64,000 bases of DNA from Rahnella victoriana (lineage in GTDB: Bacteria > Pseudomonadota > Gammaproteobacteria > Enterobacterales > Enterobacteriaceae), in assembly GCF_004330295.1 (NCBI RefSeq), contig NZ_SJOJ01000004.1, positions 186,001 through 250,000 of the forward strand. The letters run 5' to 3'. The notes below the pieces were generated by a model. It saw nothing but the letters and a program-made list of their open reading frames with translations, made no database searches and was not told the origin of the DNA. Positions within the stretch are counted from its first letter, which is position 1, and each line of letters begins with the position of its first letter. Below are positions 17,388-26,456 of this stretch, in pieces. A program made the position numbers and the translations under genes.

Positions 17388-18148
17388 ATCCCGCTAAACC
17401 AGTTATAGCCCTGATCTTCCCAGTAGCCGCCCGGGTTTTCGTTGGTGACGAAAATCGCGCCGATGTGTTTGGCGTTTTTGAAGCCCAGCTTGGTGGGCAT
17501 TCTCAGGCGTAACGGGTAACCGAAATCCGGCGGTAACGGTTTGCCGCCGAAATCCAGCGCCAGAATGGTTTGCGGATGCAGCGCCGTCGCCATATCGATG
17601 CTGGAATAATAGCGGTCGTCACATTTGAATCCGACGTATTTAGCGGACAGATCTGCGCCGACGTGCTGTAAAAACGTTTTCAGCGGCACGCCTTTCCACT
17701 GACCAATTGCGCTCCAGCCTTCAATGCAAATCAGACGGGTGATCTGACTTTCCTGCGGCAGTCGCTGTAACTGTTCCAGCGTCCACGAGGCTTTCTTTTG
17801 CACCAGACCGGAGACTTCAAGCCGGTAATTGGGAATGTCGATTTCGGGTACGTTGTATTCCGGATAATAAGCATTGAAGCGAAACGGCGTGGTGATCTGG
17901 TCAGCGCGATAGGTTTGCGCCAGTTTTTGCCCGCTGAACAGCCAGCCCTGCACGCGGTCATTCCAGCGCGACATCGCCCACAGCACTTTGTCGACCTGAT
18001 CGCCATCCTGCAAATTACAGCCGGTCAGCATCGACACGGCCCCTAATGTCAGCCCGGAGCGCAGCAATAAGCGGCGCTGGATATTGACCAGTTGCTTGCG
18101 CTGGTCCGGTTCAATAATGATTTTTGGCCGCGGTGATTTATCATTCAT
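17384..18148 (-). CDS. Molybdopterin-dependent oxidoreductase, sulfite oxidase/MsrP superfamily
   Basis: A 254-residue exported molybdoenzyme. Cys141 in RLICIEGWSAIGQWKGVPL is the expected molybdenum ligand of the sulfite oxidase fold. The N-terminus carries twin arginines (QRRLLLRSG, R25-R26), a hydrophobic stretch and a lipobox-like LTGC at 41-44, so it may be a Tat-exported lipoprotein. It is shorter than MsrP (about 330) and closer to the compact YuiH-like branch. The substrate is unknown; sulfoxides are one candidate. The start overlaps the cytochrome b gene by eight bases. Confidence 0.85.
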   Translation of the reverse strand: MNDKSPRPKIIIEPDQRKQLVNIQRRLLLRSGLTLGAVSMLTGCNLQDGDQVDKVLWAMSRWNDRVQGWLFSGQKLAQTYRADQITTPFRFNAYYPEYNVPEIDIPNYRLEVSGLVQKKASWTLEQLQRLPQESQITRLICIEGWSAIGQWKGVPLKTFLQHVGADLSAKYVGFKCDDRYYSSIDMATALHPQTILALDFGGKPLPPDFGYPLRLRMPTKLGFKNAKHIGAIFVTNENPGGYWEDQGYNWFSGI

Positions 18149-18782
18149 CCGTGCTTTCCTCTGTCACTGTTTTTTTGCCACCGGTCAGCATGGCCACCAA
18201 TGTTTTCGGCACCAGCAGCACCATCAGTACGTGGATCACCACGAACAACATCACGCCGCTCATCGCGAAAAAGTGCACATAGCGGGCGATATCAAAGCCG
18301 CCAAACAGCCACACCAGCCCGCTGAACTGCACCGGTTTCCAGATGGATAACCCCGACAGCACCAGTAACAGACCGAGCAACAACACGCCGCTGTACATCA
18401 GTTTTTGTACTGCGTTGTACTGCCCCAGCTTGTGCGGCAGTGTAAAGGTCAGTGCGCGAACGGTATCGCGCCAGACGCTACGCGGCGTAAAGGGGAAAAA
18501 GTCGCGGCGGAAATGCCCGCTGAACATCCCCCACAGCAGATAAAACAGGGCGTTGGCTGCCATCAGCCACATCACCGCCAGATGCCAGGCAATGTTGCCG
18601 CCCAGCCAGCCGCCCAGCGTGGTGTTTTGCGGGAAGGTAAACGCAAAAATCGGGTCAGCGTTATAAATGCCCCAGCCACTCATCACCATGCCGGTCATGG
18701 CAAGCACATTAATCCAGTGACAAATACGGACCGGCCAGGCATGGATCCGGCGTTTACGTGGTGAAGAAGGCTGAGGTTTCAC
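18141..18782 (-). CDS. Cytochrome b561/thiosulfate reductase-type membrane cytochrome b
   Basis: A 213-residue inner-membrane protein with four main spans. Probable haem-ligand histidines are in VRICHWINVLAM (span 1), NIAWHLAVMW (span 2) and ARYVHFFAMSG plus VVIHVLMV (last spans). It should pass quinol electrons to the molybdoenzyme encoded next to it, as MsrQ does for MsrP, although it is a different haem family. The gene lies between a periplasmic DUF5666-like protein and the molybdoenzyme in one operon. Confidence 0.88.
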   Translation of the reverse strand: MKPQPSSPRKRRIHAWPVRICHWINVLAMTGMVMSGWGIYNADPIFAFTFPQNTTLGGWLGGNIAWHLAVMWLMAANALFYLLWGMFSGHFRRDFFPFTPRSVWRDTVRALTFTLPHKLGQYNAVQKLMYSGVLLLGLLLVLSGLSIWKPVQFSGLVWLFGGFDIARYVHFFAMSGVMLFVVIHVLMVLLVPKTLVAMLTGGKKTVTEESTDE

Positions 18783-18807
18783 GGGTTATCTCCTGTTACG
18801 CAGCGGA

Positions 18808-19431
18808 TTACATCGGTGGCGCGATGCCGTCTTTACCGGCGGCAATACCCCGTGCGACCAGCGCACCTTTGTCATCTTTCATCGCAAACAGCACGATTTT
18901 TGTGCCCGGTTTCAGCAGGCTGCGGTCGCCCGGTGCCAGCAGTACCACCGGGACATCGTCCGGCACGACCACGGTTTTCTCGGCGTCATGGTATTTCACG
19001 GTCAGCGTGCGGCCATTGCTGTTCACCAGCTTGCCGACGGTGCCGTTGGTCATGGTGTTGATTTTGCCGTCCGGCGATTCAAACGGATTGAAGCCTTCAC
19101 CGCTGCCGCGCAGGCTTGGCGCGAAGACATGCACTTCCAGCGCTTTCAGTGTGCCGTTGGCTTGTGGCACGGCGGCTGTCCCGATAAAGCTGTCGGCTTT
19201 GATATCGCTGATTTCGCCCTTGGTCACCGCATTGATTTTGGTCTGATCGGTGAGCTTAACGTCGAGCTTTTCGCCCTGGCGGGTAGTGATTTGTACCGAT
19301 GAGTCATTAACTGAATCAATGGTTCCGCGTGTGGGTTTAATCACATTATCGGCGGCAAAGGCCGGGGACATTCCGCTGCACATCAGCAGGGAACCCAGTA
19401 ACAGACCAGCGAGACGTGTAGGTGTATTCAT
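18808..19431 (-). CDS. Periplasmic protein with DUF5666-like beta repeats
   Basis: A 207-residue protein with a signal peptide (cleavage after SPAFA, about residue 27). The mature part has OB-like repeats: TRGTIDSVNDSSVQITTRQG is typical of DUF5666, and a second repeat (GTVGKLVNSNGRTLTVKYHD) follows. The function is unknown. It is the first gene of the cytochrome b/molybdoenzyme operon, divergent from a metal-type two-component system. Confidence 0.75.
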   Translation of the reverse strand: MNTPTRLAGLLLGSLLMCSGMSPAFAADNVIKPTRGTIDSVNDSSVQITTRQGEKLDVKLTDQTKINAVTKGEISDIKADSFIGTAAVPQANGTLKALEVHVFAPSLRGSGEGFNPFESPDGKINTMTNGTVGKLVNSNGRTLTVKYHDAEKTVVVPDDVPVVLLAPGDRSLLKPGTKIVLFAMKDDKGALVARGIAAGKDGIAPPM

Positions 19432-19546
19432 GATGAGATCTCCATTTTACAGCGTTATTTCATTCGGTTAAGTGAATCACTGAAGCTGCCAGTGACGAAT
19501 AACTTCCTTAAGAGTGGACGATAAACCGGGATTGGCTGATGACAAA

Positions 19547-19568
19547 TTGATGACAAAATTGTCATCAA
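19547..19568. promoter_or_regulatory. CusR/HprR-type palindromic operator
   Basis: Perfect inverted repeat with arms TTGATGACAA and TTGTCATCAA separated by AA. The core TGACAA-N2-TTGTCA equals the known E. coli CusR box core. An extra half-site (TGATGACAAA) lies directly upstream at 19538-19547. The site sits between the divergent response regulator gene and the DUF5666/cytochrome b/molybdoenzyme operon, so it probably controls both. Confidence 0.8.
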
Positions 19569-19643
19569 AGGTGTCTGATGAAACTGATAAACTTCCGGTG
19601 AATCATTCTTTAGGTGAATGGTCATGCGGCACTGAGGGCCTGA

Positions 19644-20318
19644 ATGCGAATACTGGTAATTGAAGATGATGTCAGTACAGGCGACTACCTGAAAAAAGGG
19701 CTGACGGAAGCCGGTTACAGCGTGGATCTGGCGCGTAACGGTGCCGACGGGTTGTTTCTGGCGCTGGAAGAGGGTTACGACACGGTGATCCTCGACGTGA
19801 TGCTGCCGGGGCTGGACGGCTGGCAGGTGATGGAAGTCCTGCGGAAAAAAAGCGACGTGCCGGTGCTGTTTCTGACCGCACGCGATGAAGTGCAGGATCG
19901 TATTCACGGGCTGGAACTGGGCGCTGACGATTATCTGATTAAACCGTTCTCCTTCACCGAGCTGGTGTTGCGTATCCGGACCTTGCTGCGCCGTCCGGCA
20001 GCGCGGGAGCCGGATATTTATTCTGTCGCCGACCTGCATCTTGATGTGCTGCGCCGCCGGGTGACGCGTCAGGATCAGACCATCGCGCTGACCAACAAAG
20101 AGTTCATGTTGTTGCAATTACTGATGCGCCGCGAAGGCGAAGTGCTGTCGCGCACCATGATCGCCTCACAGGTCTGGGATATGAATTTCGACAGCGATAC
20201 CAACGTGGTCGACGTCGCCATCAAGCGTCTGCGCGCCAAAGTTGACCGCACCTTTGAGGTGAAACTGATCCATACCGTACGTGGCATCGGCTACGTTTGC
20301 GAAGTGCGTCATGACTGA
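19644..20318 (+). CDS. OmpR-family response regulator, CusR/HprR type
   Basis: A 224-residue response regulator. The receiver domain has acidic residues ED (8-9), the phosphoacceptor aspartate in [13 protein letters not shown] (about residue 51), Thr in FLTARD and Lys in LIKPFS. The winged-helix domain includes [20 protein letters not shown] and [13 protein letters not shown]. It resembles CusR and HprR, which respond to copper and to HOCl/H2O2. The kinase gene overlaps its 3' end. The palindrome at 19547-19568 is its likely target. Confidence 0.9.
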   Translation: MRILVIEDDVSTGDYLKKGLTEAGYSVDLARNGADGLFLALEEGYDTVILDVMLPGLDGWQVMEVLRKKSDVPVLFLTARDEVQDRIHGLELGADDYLIKPFSFTELVLRIRTLLRRPAAREPDIYSVADLHLDVLRRRVTRQDQTIALTNKEFMLLQLLMRREGEVLSRTMIASQVWDMNFDSDTNVVDVAIKRLRAKVDRTFEVKLIHTVRGIGYVCEVRHD

Positions 20319-21747
20319 TCGCCCGTCTGCCCGTCGCCCGGAACGCGCCATGTCGCTGACCCTGCGCGCCACCTTACTTTTCGCGCTGATCGCCTCGCTG
20401 GTGGTCAGTGCCGTGGGGTTTTATCTTTATTACTCGATAGATAAAGAACTGATGCGCCGCGCGGATTATCAGGTCAGCGGACGCGTGCAGTATTTCCGCC
20501 ATCTGCTGGCGAATGAATTCCCGCTGTCGCAGCTGAGCCGCAATCCGGGGCTGTTTGAAAATATGCTCGGGAACGAACGCGATATCCTGACGTTCGGGCT
20601 GAGCAATGAAAAACCGCTGATCAACGTCAATCCCTCCCGGCTGGATTTGCCGCCGGTTGCGGCGGTGGCAGACGGCCAGCCGCTGACACTGAAGACTGTG
20701 CATCAACTGACCGCGCCTGACGGGACGCCGGTACGTTTTGCCCGCGCGGCGGTAAAAATGGAAGACGGGCGGACGGTTGAAATCACCGGTGCGCATTTCA
20801 TGACGGAAGAATCACGCCTGTTACAGACCTTCCGCTGGGAAATTATCGGCGCGGTGCTGTTCGCGTATCTGCTGATTGCCGGACTCGGCTATCTGGTGAT
20901 CCGCCGCGGACTGCGGCCGCTGCGCCATATGGCGCACGAGGCAACGCAGATCCATCCGGCCAGTTTGTCCACGCGGCTGACGGCAGCAAAAGCGCCGCAG
21001 GAATTGCAGCAACTGATTTATTCCTTTAATGACATGCTGGACCGGCTGGCGGAAGGCTATCAGCGGCTGACGCAGTTTTCCGCCGATCTGGCGCATGAGA
21101 TCCGCACGCCCGTGGGGGCGCTGATGGGGCATTGTCAGGTGGCGCTCTACCAGCCACGCACGGTGGAAGAATACGAAACGCTGCTGGCGAACAATATGGA
21201 AGAGCTGGAGCGCATTTCGCGCATGGTGGAAAACATCCTGTTTCTGGCGCGGGCCTCCGACGCGCGGTCTGTTCTGACCATCACCGCCATAGATGTGTCC
21301 ACGGAAATGACCCGCATTCAGGACTATTTTGAGGGGCTGGCCGAGGAGCGAGAGATGACGCTGGACGGTAAAGGGGCGGGCGTGCTGTTCGCCGATGCCA
21401 TTTTGTTCCAGCGCGCGCTCAGCAATCTGGTGGCTAACGCGGTGCGTTATGGCCGCGCGGGGAGTGCCATCGTGTTGCGCGCCGAACCGCATCCCCGCGG
21501 TATGGATATTCATGTGATCAGTCAGGGCCATCCGATCCCGGCGGATAAGCTCGGCAAACTGTTCGATCGTTTCTACCGGGCGGATGCCTCACGCAGTGAA
21601 GGCGGCAGTTCCAGCGGTCTCGGTTTATCCATTGTTCAGGCCATTATGGCGCTGCATCAGGGCCATGTGACGGTGGAAAGTTCAGCGCAGGGGGAAACGC
21701 GTTTCACGCTCTCTTTTCCGGCGGCTGATCACACGTTTTCTCAATAG
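20311..21747 (+). CDS. Heavy-metal-type sensor histidine kinase, CusS/HprS-like
   Basis: A 478-residue inner-membrane kinase: first span near residues 20-40, a periplasmic sensor of about 130 residues, a second span, then a HAMP domain. The H-box is [16 protein letters not shown], the N-box [10 protein letters not shown] and the G-box [10 protein letters not shown]. The first glycine box is degenerate (ISQGHPI), as is usual in CusS relatives. The sensor domain lacks an obvious run of His/Met copper ligands, so the signal may not be copper. The ATG at 20311 overlaps the regulator stop. A Met 13 codons later is an alternative. Confidence 0.88.
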   Translation: MTDRPSARRPERAMSLTLRATLLFALIASLVVSAVGFYLYYSIDKELMRRADYQVSGRVQYFRHLLANEFPLSQLSRNPGLFENMLGNERDILTFGLSNEKPLINVNPSRLDLPPVAAVADGQPLTLKTVHQLTAPDGTPVRFARAAVKMEDGRTVEITGAHFMTEESRLLQTFRWEIIGAVLFAYLLIAGLGYLVIRRGLRPLRHMAHEATQIHPASLSTRLTAAKAPQELQQLIYSFNDMLDRLAEGYQRLTQFSADLAHEIRTPVGALMGHCQVALYQPRTVEEYETLLANNMEELERISRMVENILFLARASDARSVLTITAIDVSTEMTRIQDYFEGLAEEREMTLDGKGAGVLFADAILFQRALSNLVANAVRYGRAGSAIVLRAEPHPRGMDIHVISQGHPIPADKLGKLFDRFYRADASRSEGGSSSGLGLSIVQAIMALHQGHVTVESSAQGETRFTLSFPAADHTFSQ

Positions 21748-21889
21748 TTCCTCAATGAGAGGGAAAAATTGCGTAAGAATTGGCTAAATATTTCTGTGTT
21801 ATGTGGTTGAATCATAAGAAATTCGTTAATTTCGTTACATTATCACATTGGAAGAAACCAATCAGTTTGAACGAAAATACGCGGCCCGG

Positions 21890-21957
21890 GGTCTGATTAG
21901 TCCTAAGGAGTGGGTTCCATCCTCCGGTACGAGCGGTCTGTACGACGCAACCAGACT
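21890..21957 (+). ncRNA. Candidate structured 5' leader of eptB
   Basis: This segment can fold as a three-way junction. The closing helix is GTCTG (21891-21895)/CAGAC (21952-21956). Helix two is GGAGTGG (21907-21913) with CCATCCTCC (21917-21925), with a two-base bulge. Helix three is GTAC (21928-21931)/GTAC (21940-21943). It ends 24 bases before the eptB start, which has only a weak ribosome site. E. coli eptB is controlled post-transcriptionally by the MgrR sRNA. I do not recognise a known RNA family. Confidence 0.35.
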
Positions 21958-21980
21958 CACCAAAGAGCCACTTATTTCTG

Positions 21981-23657
21981 ATGCATAAACTACGTTCACT
22001 TTCGCAACAAAGCATTTCTTTGTTCATTGCACTTTATCTCGGGCTTCTGCTAAACCTTCCGATTTTCATCCGCCGTTATCAGCAACTGCATTATGACAAT
22101 GCCTTGTCGATTGCTGTCGAAATGGTGGCATGTTTCGCGCTGGTCTATTTCCTCTGTATGTTGCTGTCGTATACCGGAAAAACCGTTTTCCGCGTGCTGA
22201 TGACCGCCATCGTGATTTCTTCCGCAGCGGCCAGCTATTACATGATCCTGTTTAACGTCGATATCGGTTACGGCATCCTGGCGGCGGCTCTGGCTTCTGA
22301 TTCCATTGATTTATCAAAAGAATCGGTCGGCACCCATTTTATCGCCTGGACCGTACTGGTGAGCCTGTTGCCGGTTCTGTTGCTGTGGCTGAGTAAAATG
22401 CCGGGCGCGGGGCTGAAACAGACCACGGTTAAAAAGCTGGCGGTCAGAACCTTGCTGCTCGCGGTGTCCGGCCTGCTCTGCTATATGCCGTTGCGCCTGA
22501 TGGGCAAGGTGCAGGATCGCCAGGACATCGTGAACAACCGCATGATGGCCAGTTACGGCGGCGTCGTTGCCGGTACCTACTCGCCATCCAACTGGCTTTC
22601 GGCGTTAGGTCTTTACACCTACAGCAGTTACAGCCAGGCGGAAGACACTAAAAATCTGTTCGATCCGGCCAAACATTTCACTTATACCGCACCGGCAGAT
22701 GCCAAAGACATGTACGTGGTGTTTGTGATCGGTGAAAGTGCCCGCCGTGACCATATGGGGCTGTACGGCTATGACCGTGACAACACGCCAAATCTCGACA
22801 AAGAGAAGAATCTGGTCGCCTTACAGGGCTATTCCTGTGACACCGCCACCAAGCTTTCCCTGCGTTGTATGTTTGTCCGCGAAGGCGGGGCGTCGGAAGA
22901 ACCGCAGCGTACCCTGAAAGAGATGAATGTCTTCTCCGTGCTGAAAAGCAACGGCTGGAGTTCAGAGTTATATTCCATGCAAAGTGAAGCCTGGTTCTAT
23001 AACAAAACCCGTGCGGATGATTATTCACTGCGCGAAAACATCGCCTCTGAAAAGCGTAACGCCGGTAAGCCGGTAGATGACATGTTGCTCATCGATGAAA
23101 TGAAAGATTCGATGAATAACCATCCGGACGGTAAGCACCTGATTATCCTGCATACCAAAGGCTCGCATTACCTGTATTCCGACCGCTATCCGCGTTCTTT
23201 TGCCAAATATAAGCCGGAATGTATGGGCATTGATGATTCCTGTTCCACCGGGGAAATGATCAACGCGTACGATAACTCGCTGTTGTATACCGATTACTTC
23301 CTGTCGCAGGTCTTTGACCAGTTGCGGGATAAGAACGCGATTGTGTTCTACGCCTCCGATCACGGCGAGTCGATTTCTCAAAGCATGCATTTCCACGGCA
23401 CACCGCGTGATCATGCGCCGATCGAACAGCGTACGGTGCCGATCATGGTCTGGGCGTCAGATAAATTCCTGGCTAACGATCAGAACAAAGCCAGCTTCGA
23501 ACAACTGCAAAAAATGGCAGCGGCGAAGACGCCGGCGTTCCACGAAAAACTGTATGACACTATTCTGGGCTGTATCGGTTACACCTCGCCAAACGGCGGG
23601 ATTGTGGAGCAGCACAACTGGTGCCATGTGCCTGATCAGGCCGCTGCAACAAAATAA
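21981..23657 (+). CDS. eptB: Kdo2-lipid A phosphoethanolamine 7''-transferase EptB
   Basis: A 558-residue inner-membrane enzyme that adds phosphoethanolamine to the outer Kdo of lipopolysaccharide, lowering surface charge. Five N-terminal spans (residues 10-170) are followed by a periplasmic alkaline-phosphatase-like domain. Zinc ligands are expected at Glu252 (FVIGESARRDHMG) and in YASDHGES. The Thr nucleophile is probably Thr290 in SCDTATKLSLRCMF. The words NWLSALGLY, LIILHTKGSHY and NWCHVP match E. coli EptB closely. It has about the same length (563) and stands alone. Confidence 0.95.
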   Translation: MHKLRSLSQQSISLFIALYLGLLLNLPIFIRRYQQLHYDNALSIAVEMVACFALVYFLCMLLSYTGKTVFRVLMTAIVISSAAASYYMILFNVDIGYGILAAALASDSIDLSKESVGTHFIAWTVLVSLLPVLLLWLSKMPGAGLKQTTVKKLAVRTLLLAVSGLLCYMPLRLMGKVQDRQDIVNNRMMASYGGVVAGTYSPSNWLSALGLYTYSSYSQAEDTKNLFDPAKHFTYTAPADAKDMYVVFVIGESARRDHMGLYGYDRDNTPNLDKEKNLVALQGYSCDTATKLSLRCMFVREGGASEEPQRTLKEMNVFSVLKSNGWSSELYSMQSEAWFYNKTRADDYSLRENIASEKRNAGKPVDDMLLIDEMKDSMNNHPDGKHLIILHTKGSHYLYSDRYPRSFAKYKPECMGIDDSCSTGEMINAYDNSLLYTDYFLSQVFDQLRDKNAIVFYASDHGESISQSMHFHGTPRDHAPIEQRTVPIMVWASDKFLANDQNKASFEQLQKMAAAKTPAFHEKLYDTILGCIGYTSPNGGIVEQHNWCHVPDQAAATK

Positions 23658-23787
23658 TCTGTGCTAAATCTGCCGCCTTTTTCTAAACAATGAAGAGGGC
23701 GGCGACATCCCCCGCGTTTTAAGTCACAATCGGTTAACATGCCTTTAAGGTATTTAAATTTTGCTTTTTTATCAGGGCCGATAACCG

Positions 23788-24897
23788 ATGCAAGCACTCC
23801 GAATCACAATCTGTGTCCTGACGGTCATCATGACGTTACTGACGCTGCTCCCCTTTTCTAGAAATCAGCGCTGGTGGGTGCGTGTCTGGGATTTTCCGCG
23901 CTTACAGATGGCGTCACTGTGTCTGGTTTTCCTGCTGACGGAACTGGCGATCATGCCGTTCGGCGATGGCATTACCTTCACGGTGATTATCCTGACCGTG
24001 GCCTGCATGGCGTATCAGACCTGGTGGATCCTGCCTTATACCCGCCTTTACCGGAAACAGGTGAAGAAAACAGTATCCGACAGCCATTCGCGCATCAAAA
24101 TCATGAACAGCAACGTGCTGATGACCAACCGTAAGCCGGAAAAGTTACTGGCGCAGATCCGGCAATACCAGCCGGATATTCTGGTGCTGCTGGAAACCGA
24201 TCAGTGGTGGGAAGATCAGATGGCAGAACTGGATGCCAACTATCCGCACAGCCTGCGATGTCCGCTGGATAATCTGTACGGTATGCATGTGTATTCACGT
24301 CTGCCGATGCACGCCGCGAAAATTCAGTATCTGGTGGCTGACGATATTCCTTCCATGCATTTTCGCGCTGAACTGCCATCCGGTGAGCAGGTGATCTTGC
24401 ACTGTCTGCACCCGATGCCGCCCAGCCCGACGGAAGCCGACGAATCCACTGACCGCGATGGCGAACTGGTCGCTGTCGGTCATACTGCCGCTAAGGCGCG
24501 TTATCCGACCATCGTGACCGGCGACCTGAACGATGTGGCATGGTCGCGCACCACGCGTCTGTTTATGAAAATCAGCGGCCTGCTGGATCCGCGTCGTGGC
24601 CGTGGCATGTACAACACCTTTCACGCCAGCTATCCGTTCCTGCGCTGGCCGCTGGATCACGTGTTCCACAGCAAGGATTTCACCCTGGTTGACCTGCGGC
24701 GTCTCGGTTTCATGGGGTCAGATCATTTCCCGATCCTGGTTGAACTGGCGCTGACACCTTGTGAGGGTCAGGATCAGGAATCGCTGGAAATCGAAGAGGA
24801 AGATCTCGAAGAAGCGGAAGAAAAACTGACGAATGCCGGAGTGAAAAGCACTGACGTACACAGGGCGGAAAAACTTAATATGCCGGTCTGCGGATAA
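23788..24897 (+). CDS. Membrane-anchored endonuclease/exonuclease/phosphatase-family protein
   Basis: A 369-residue protein with three N-terminal spans (residues 5-90) and an EEP catalytic domain. Active-site stretches are IMNSNVLMTNRKPEKL (metal-binding Asn), DILVLLETDQWW (catalytic Glu), TGDLNDVAWSRTTRL (Asp-Leu-Asn) and GSDHFPILVELAL (Asp-His). Such enzymes cut phosphodiesters in nucleic acids or lipids, and members with this topology are uncharacterised. The tail from about residue 325 is very acidic (SLEIEEEDLEEAEEKL). It is five bases from the LysR gene, possibly co-transcribed. Confidence 0.85.
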   Translation: MQALRITICVLTVIMTLLTLLPFSRNQRWWVRVWDFPRLQMASLCLVFLLTELAIMPFGDGITFTVIILTVACMAYQTWWILPYTRLYRKQVKKTVSDSHSRIKIMNSNVLMTNRKPEKLLAQIRQYQPDILVLLETDQWWEDQMAELDANYPHSLRCPLDNLYGMHVYSRLPMHAAKIQYLVADDIPSMHFRAELPSGEQVILHCLHPMPPSPTEADESTDRDGELVAVGHTAAKARYPTIVTGDLNDVAWSRTTRLFMKISGLLDPRRGRGMYNTFHASYPFLRWPLDHVFHSKDFTLVDLRRLGFMGSDHFPILVELALTPCEGQDQESLEIEEEDLEEAEEKLTNAGVKSTDVHRAEKLNMPVCG

Positions 24898-24902
24898 TCA
24901 TT

Positions 24903-25817
24903 ATGACAAGTGAACGCGACCGTCTGCCGCTGGCGGAAGATTTACGGGTGTTTCTGGCGGTGGTGAATAAACAAAGTTTTGCTGCTGCCGCCACTGAACT
25001 TGGTCAGTCTCCGGCCTATGTCAGCAAGCGGATCCAGATCCTTGAAGAGTCGCTGAATGCCCGTTTGTTGCACCGTTCCACTCGCGGTGTGCGCTTAACC
25101 GACGAGGGTGAAAGAGCCCGTCGCTGGGCGCTGCAAATTCTGGATAACTTCGAGCAGTTTATCGGTGACCTGTCGGATTCGCGCACCGAACCGCGTGGCA
25201 ATGTGCATATTTGCAGTTCGTTCGGTTTCGGGCGCTGCCACGTGGCACCTGCGGTGGCTGAACTGGCGGAACAGTATCCGCTGCTGAATCTGCGGCTGGA
25301 TTTGTTCGACCGGGTCGTGGATCTGGTCGCCGACGGGATCGACTTGGAAATTCTGGTCGGTGACGATATTCCACAGCAGCACATCGGCAAAAAGCTGGCG
25401 CAGCATCAGCGTATTTTGTGTGCCTCTCCGGCGTATCTGGATGCGCACGGCGTGCCGGAGTCAACGGATGCGCTGGCGCAGCATCAGTGTCTGGTATTAA
25501 AAGAGCGCGATAACCCATTTGGCATCTGGACTCTCACCGCCAGAGACAAAGAGGTTCGCGCCCGTGTAAAAGGACCGCTTTCATCGAACAGCGGCGAAGT
25601 GGTTCTGCAATGGGCACTGAAAGATCACGGTATTATCCTGCGCTCAGAGTGGGACGTACGTCCTTATATCGAACGAGGGGAACTGGTTCAGATATTGCCA
25701 GACTATTCACAACCCGCCAGCGTGTGGGCGGTTTACCCGACGCGCCTTGCAGACTCCGCCAAACTGCGGGTATGCGTCGAATTCCTTCAGCAGCGGTTCA
25801 GTCAGTTACTGACCTAG
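24903..25817 (+). CDS. LysR-family regulator next to leuCD-like genes
   Basis: A 304-residue LysR protein with HTH at residues 12-70 (LRVFLAVVNKQSFAAAATEL, SRSTRGVRLT-type wing) and an effector domain from about 95. It is convergent with the leuD-like gene 30 bases away. LysR proteins commonly control a neighbouring catabolic or anabolic operon, so the leuCD-like pair is the best candidate target. No inducer can be named from sequence. Confidence 0.85.
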   Translation: MTSERDRLPLAEDLRVFLAVVNKQSFAAAATELGQSPAYVSKRIQILEESLNARLLHRSTRGVRLTDEGERARRWALQILDNFEQFIGDLSDSRTEPRGNVHICSSFGFGRCHVAPAVAELAEQYPLLNLRLDLFDRVVDLVADGIDLEILVGDDIPQQHIGKKLAQHQRILCASPAYLDAHGVPESTDALAQHQCLVLKERDNPFGIWTLTARDKEVRARVKGPLSSNSGEVVLQWALKDHGIILRSEWDVRPYIERGELVQILPDYSQPASVWAVYPTRLADSAKLRVCVEFLQQRFSQLLT

Positions 25818-25847
25818 CGCCGTTTTTATCCGGCGCTTATGAGATCA

Positions 25848-26456
25848 TCAGACCAGCCAGGGATTTTTTTGCAGATGTGACTGCTGAAACTGACGGATGT
25901 CGTCGCTGTACCGCAGCGTGTTACCGACAGCATCCAGCCCGTTAAGCAAGGACAGCTTGCTCAGCTCATCAATGGCAAAATCAATCACCTGACTGTTATG
26001 CAAAACAATCTTCTGCTGCGGCAAATCGACGATGATTTCGTTGCTTCCCGCGAGCGTCACGTCCTGTGCGACCTGTTCCCATTGTTCAGGACTCAGCTGC
26101 ACCGTCAGTACGCCGTTACGCTGGCAGTTATCGAAAAAAATCCCCGCAAACGTCGTGCCGATCAAGGCACGGATCCCCAGCTGTTTTAATCCCCATACCG
26201 CATGTTCGCGACTGGAGCCGCAGCCGAAGTTTGGCCCGACCAGCAGGAATTTGGCATTCTGCCAGTCAGGCTGATTGAGGATAAACGCCGGATCAGGAGA
26301 ACCGTCCGCCAGAAAGCGCAAATCGAAAAATACCCCGCGATCTAACCCGTTGCGGTCGATGCCTTTTAAAAACTGCTTCGGCATGATCACATCGGTATCG
26401 ACATTCGCGGCGGGTAACGGCGCAGCCACGCCGGTTAATACGTTAAAAGACTGCAT
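25848..26456 (-). CDS. leuD: 3-isopropylmalate dehydratase small subunit-like (LeuD type)
   Basis: A 202-residue small subunit of an aconitase-superfamily isomerase. Typical words are DVIMPKQFLKGIDR, the substrate-recognition loop FGCGSSREHAVWGLK (about residues 77-91) and TVQLSPEQWEQ. With the adjacent large subunit it would move a hydroxyl between adjacent carbons of isopropylmalate or a related C4-C7 diacid. It overlaps the large-subunit gene by 14 bases. It lies outside a leuABCD operon, so it may be a second copy specialised for another substrate. Confidence 0.88.
   Translation of the reverse strand: MQSFNVLTGVAAPLPAANVDTDVIMPKQFLKGIDRNGLDRGVFFDLRFLADGSPDPAFILNQPDWQNAKFLLVGPNFGCGSSREHAVWGLKQLGIRALIGTTFAGIFFDNCQRNGVLTVQLSPEQWEQVAQDVTLAGSNEIIVDLPQQKIVLHNSQVIDFAIDELSKLSLLNGLDAVGNTLRYSDDIRQFQQSHLQKNPWLV

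Noticed and set aside
21810-21850. Possible PhoP or PmrA box before eptB (CGTTAATTTCGTTA)
   Set aside because: The repeat spacing is nine bases, not the 10-11 of PhoP or PmrA sites, and the words differ from both consensus sequences.
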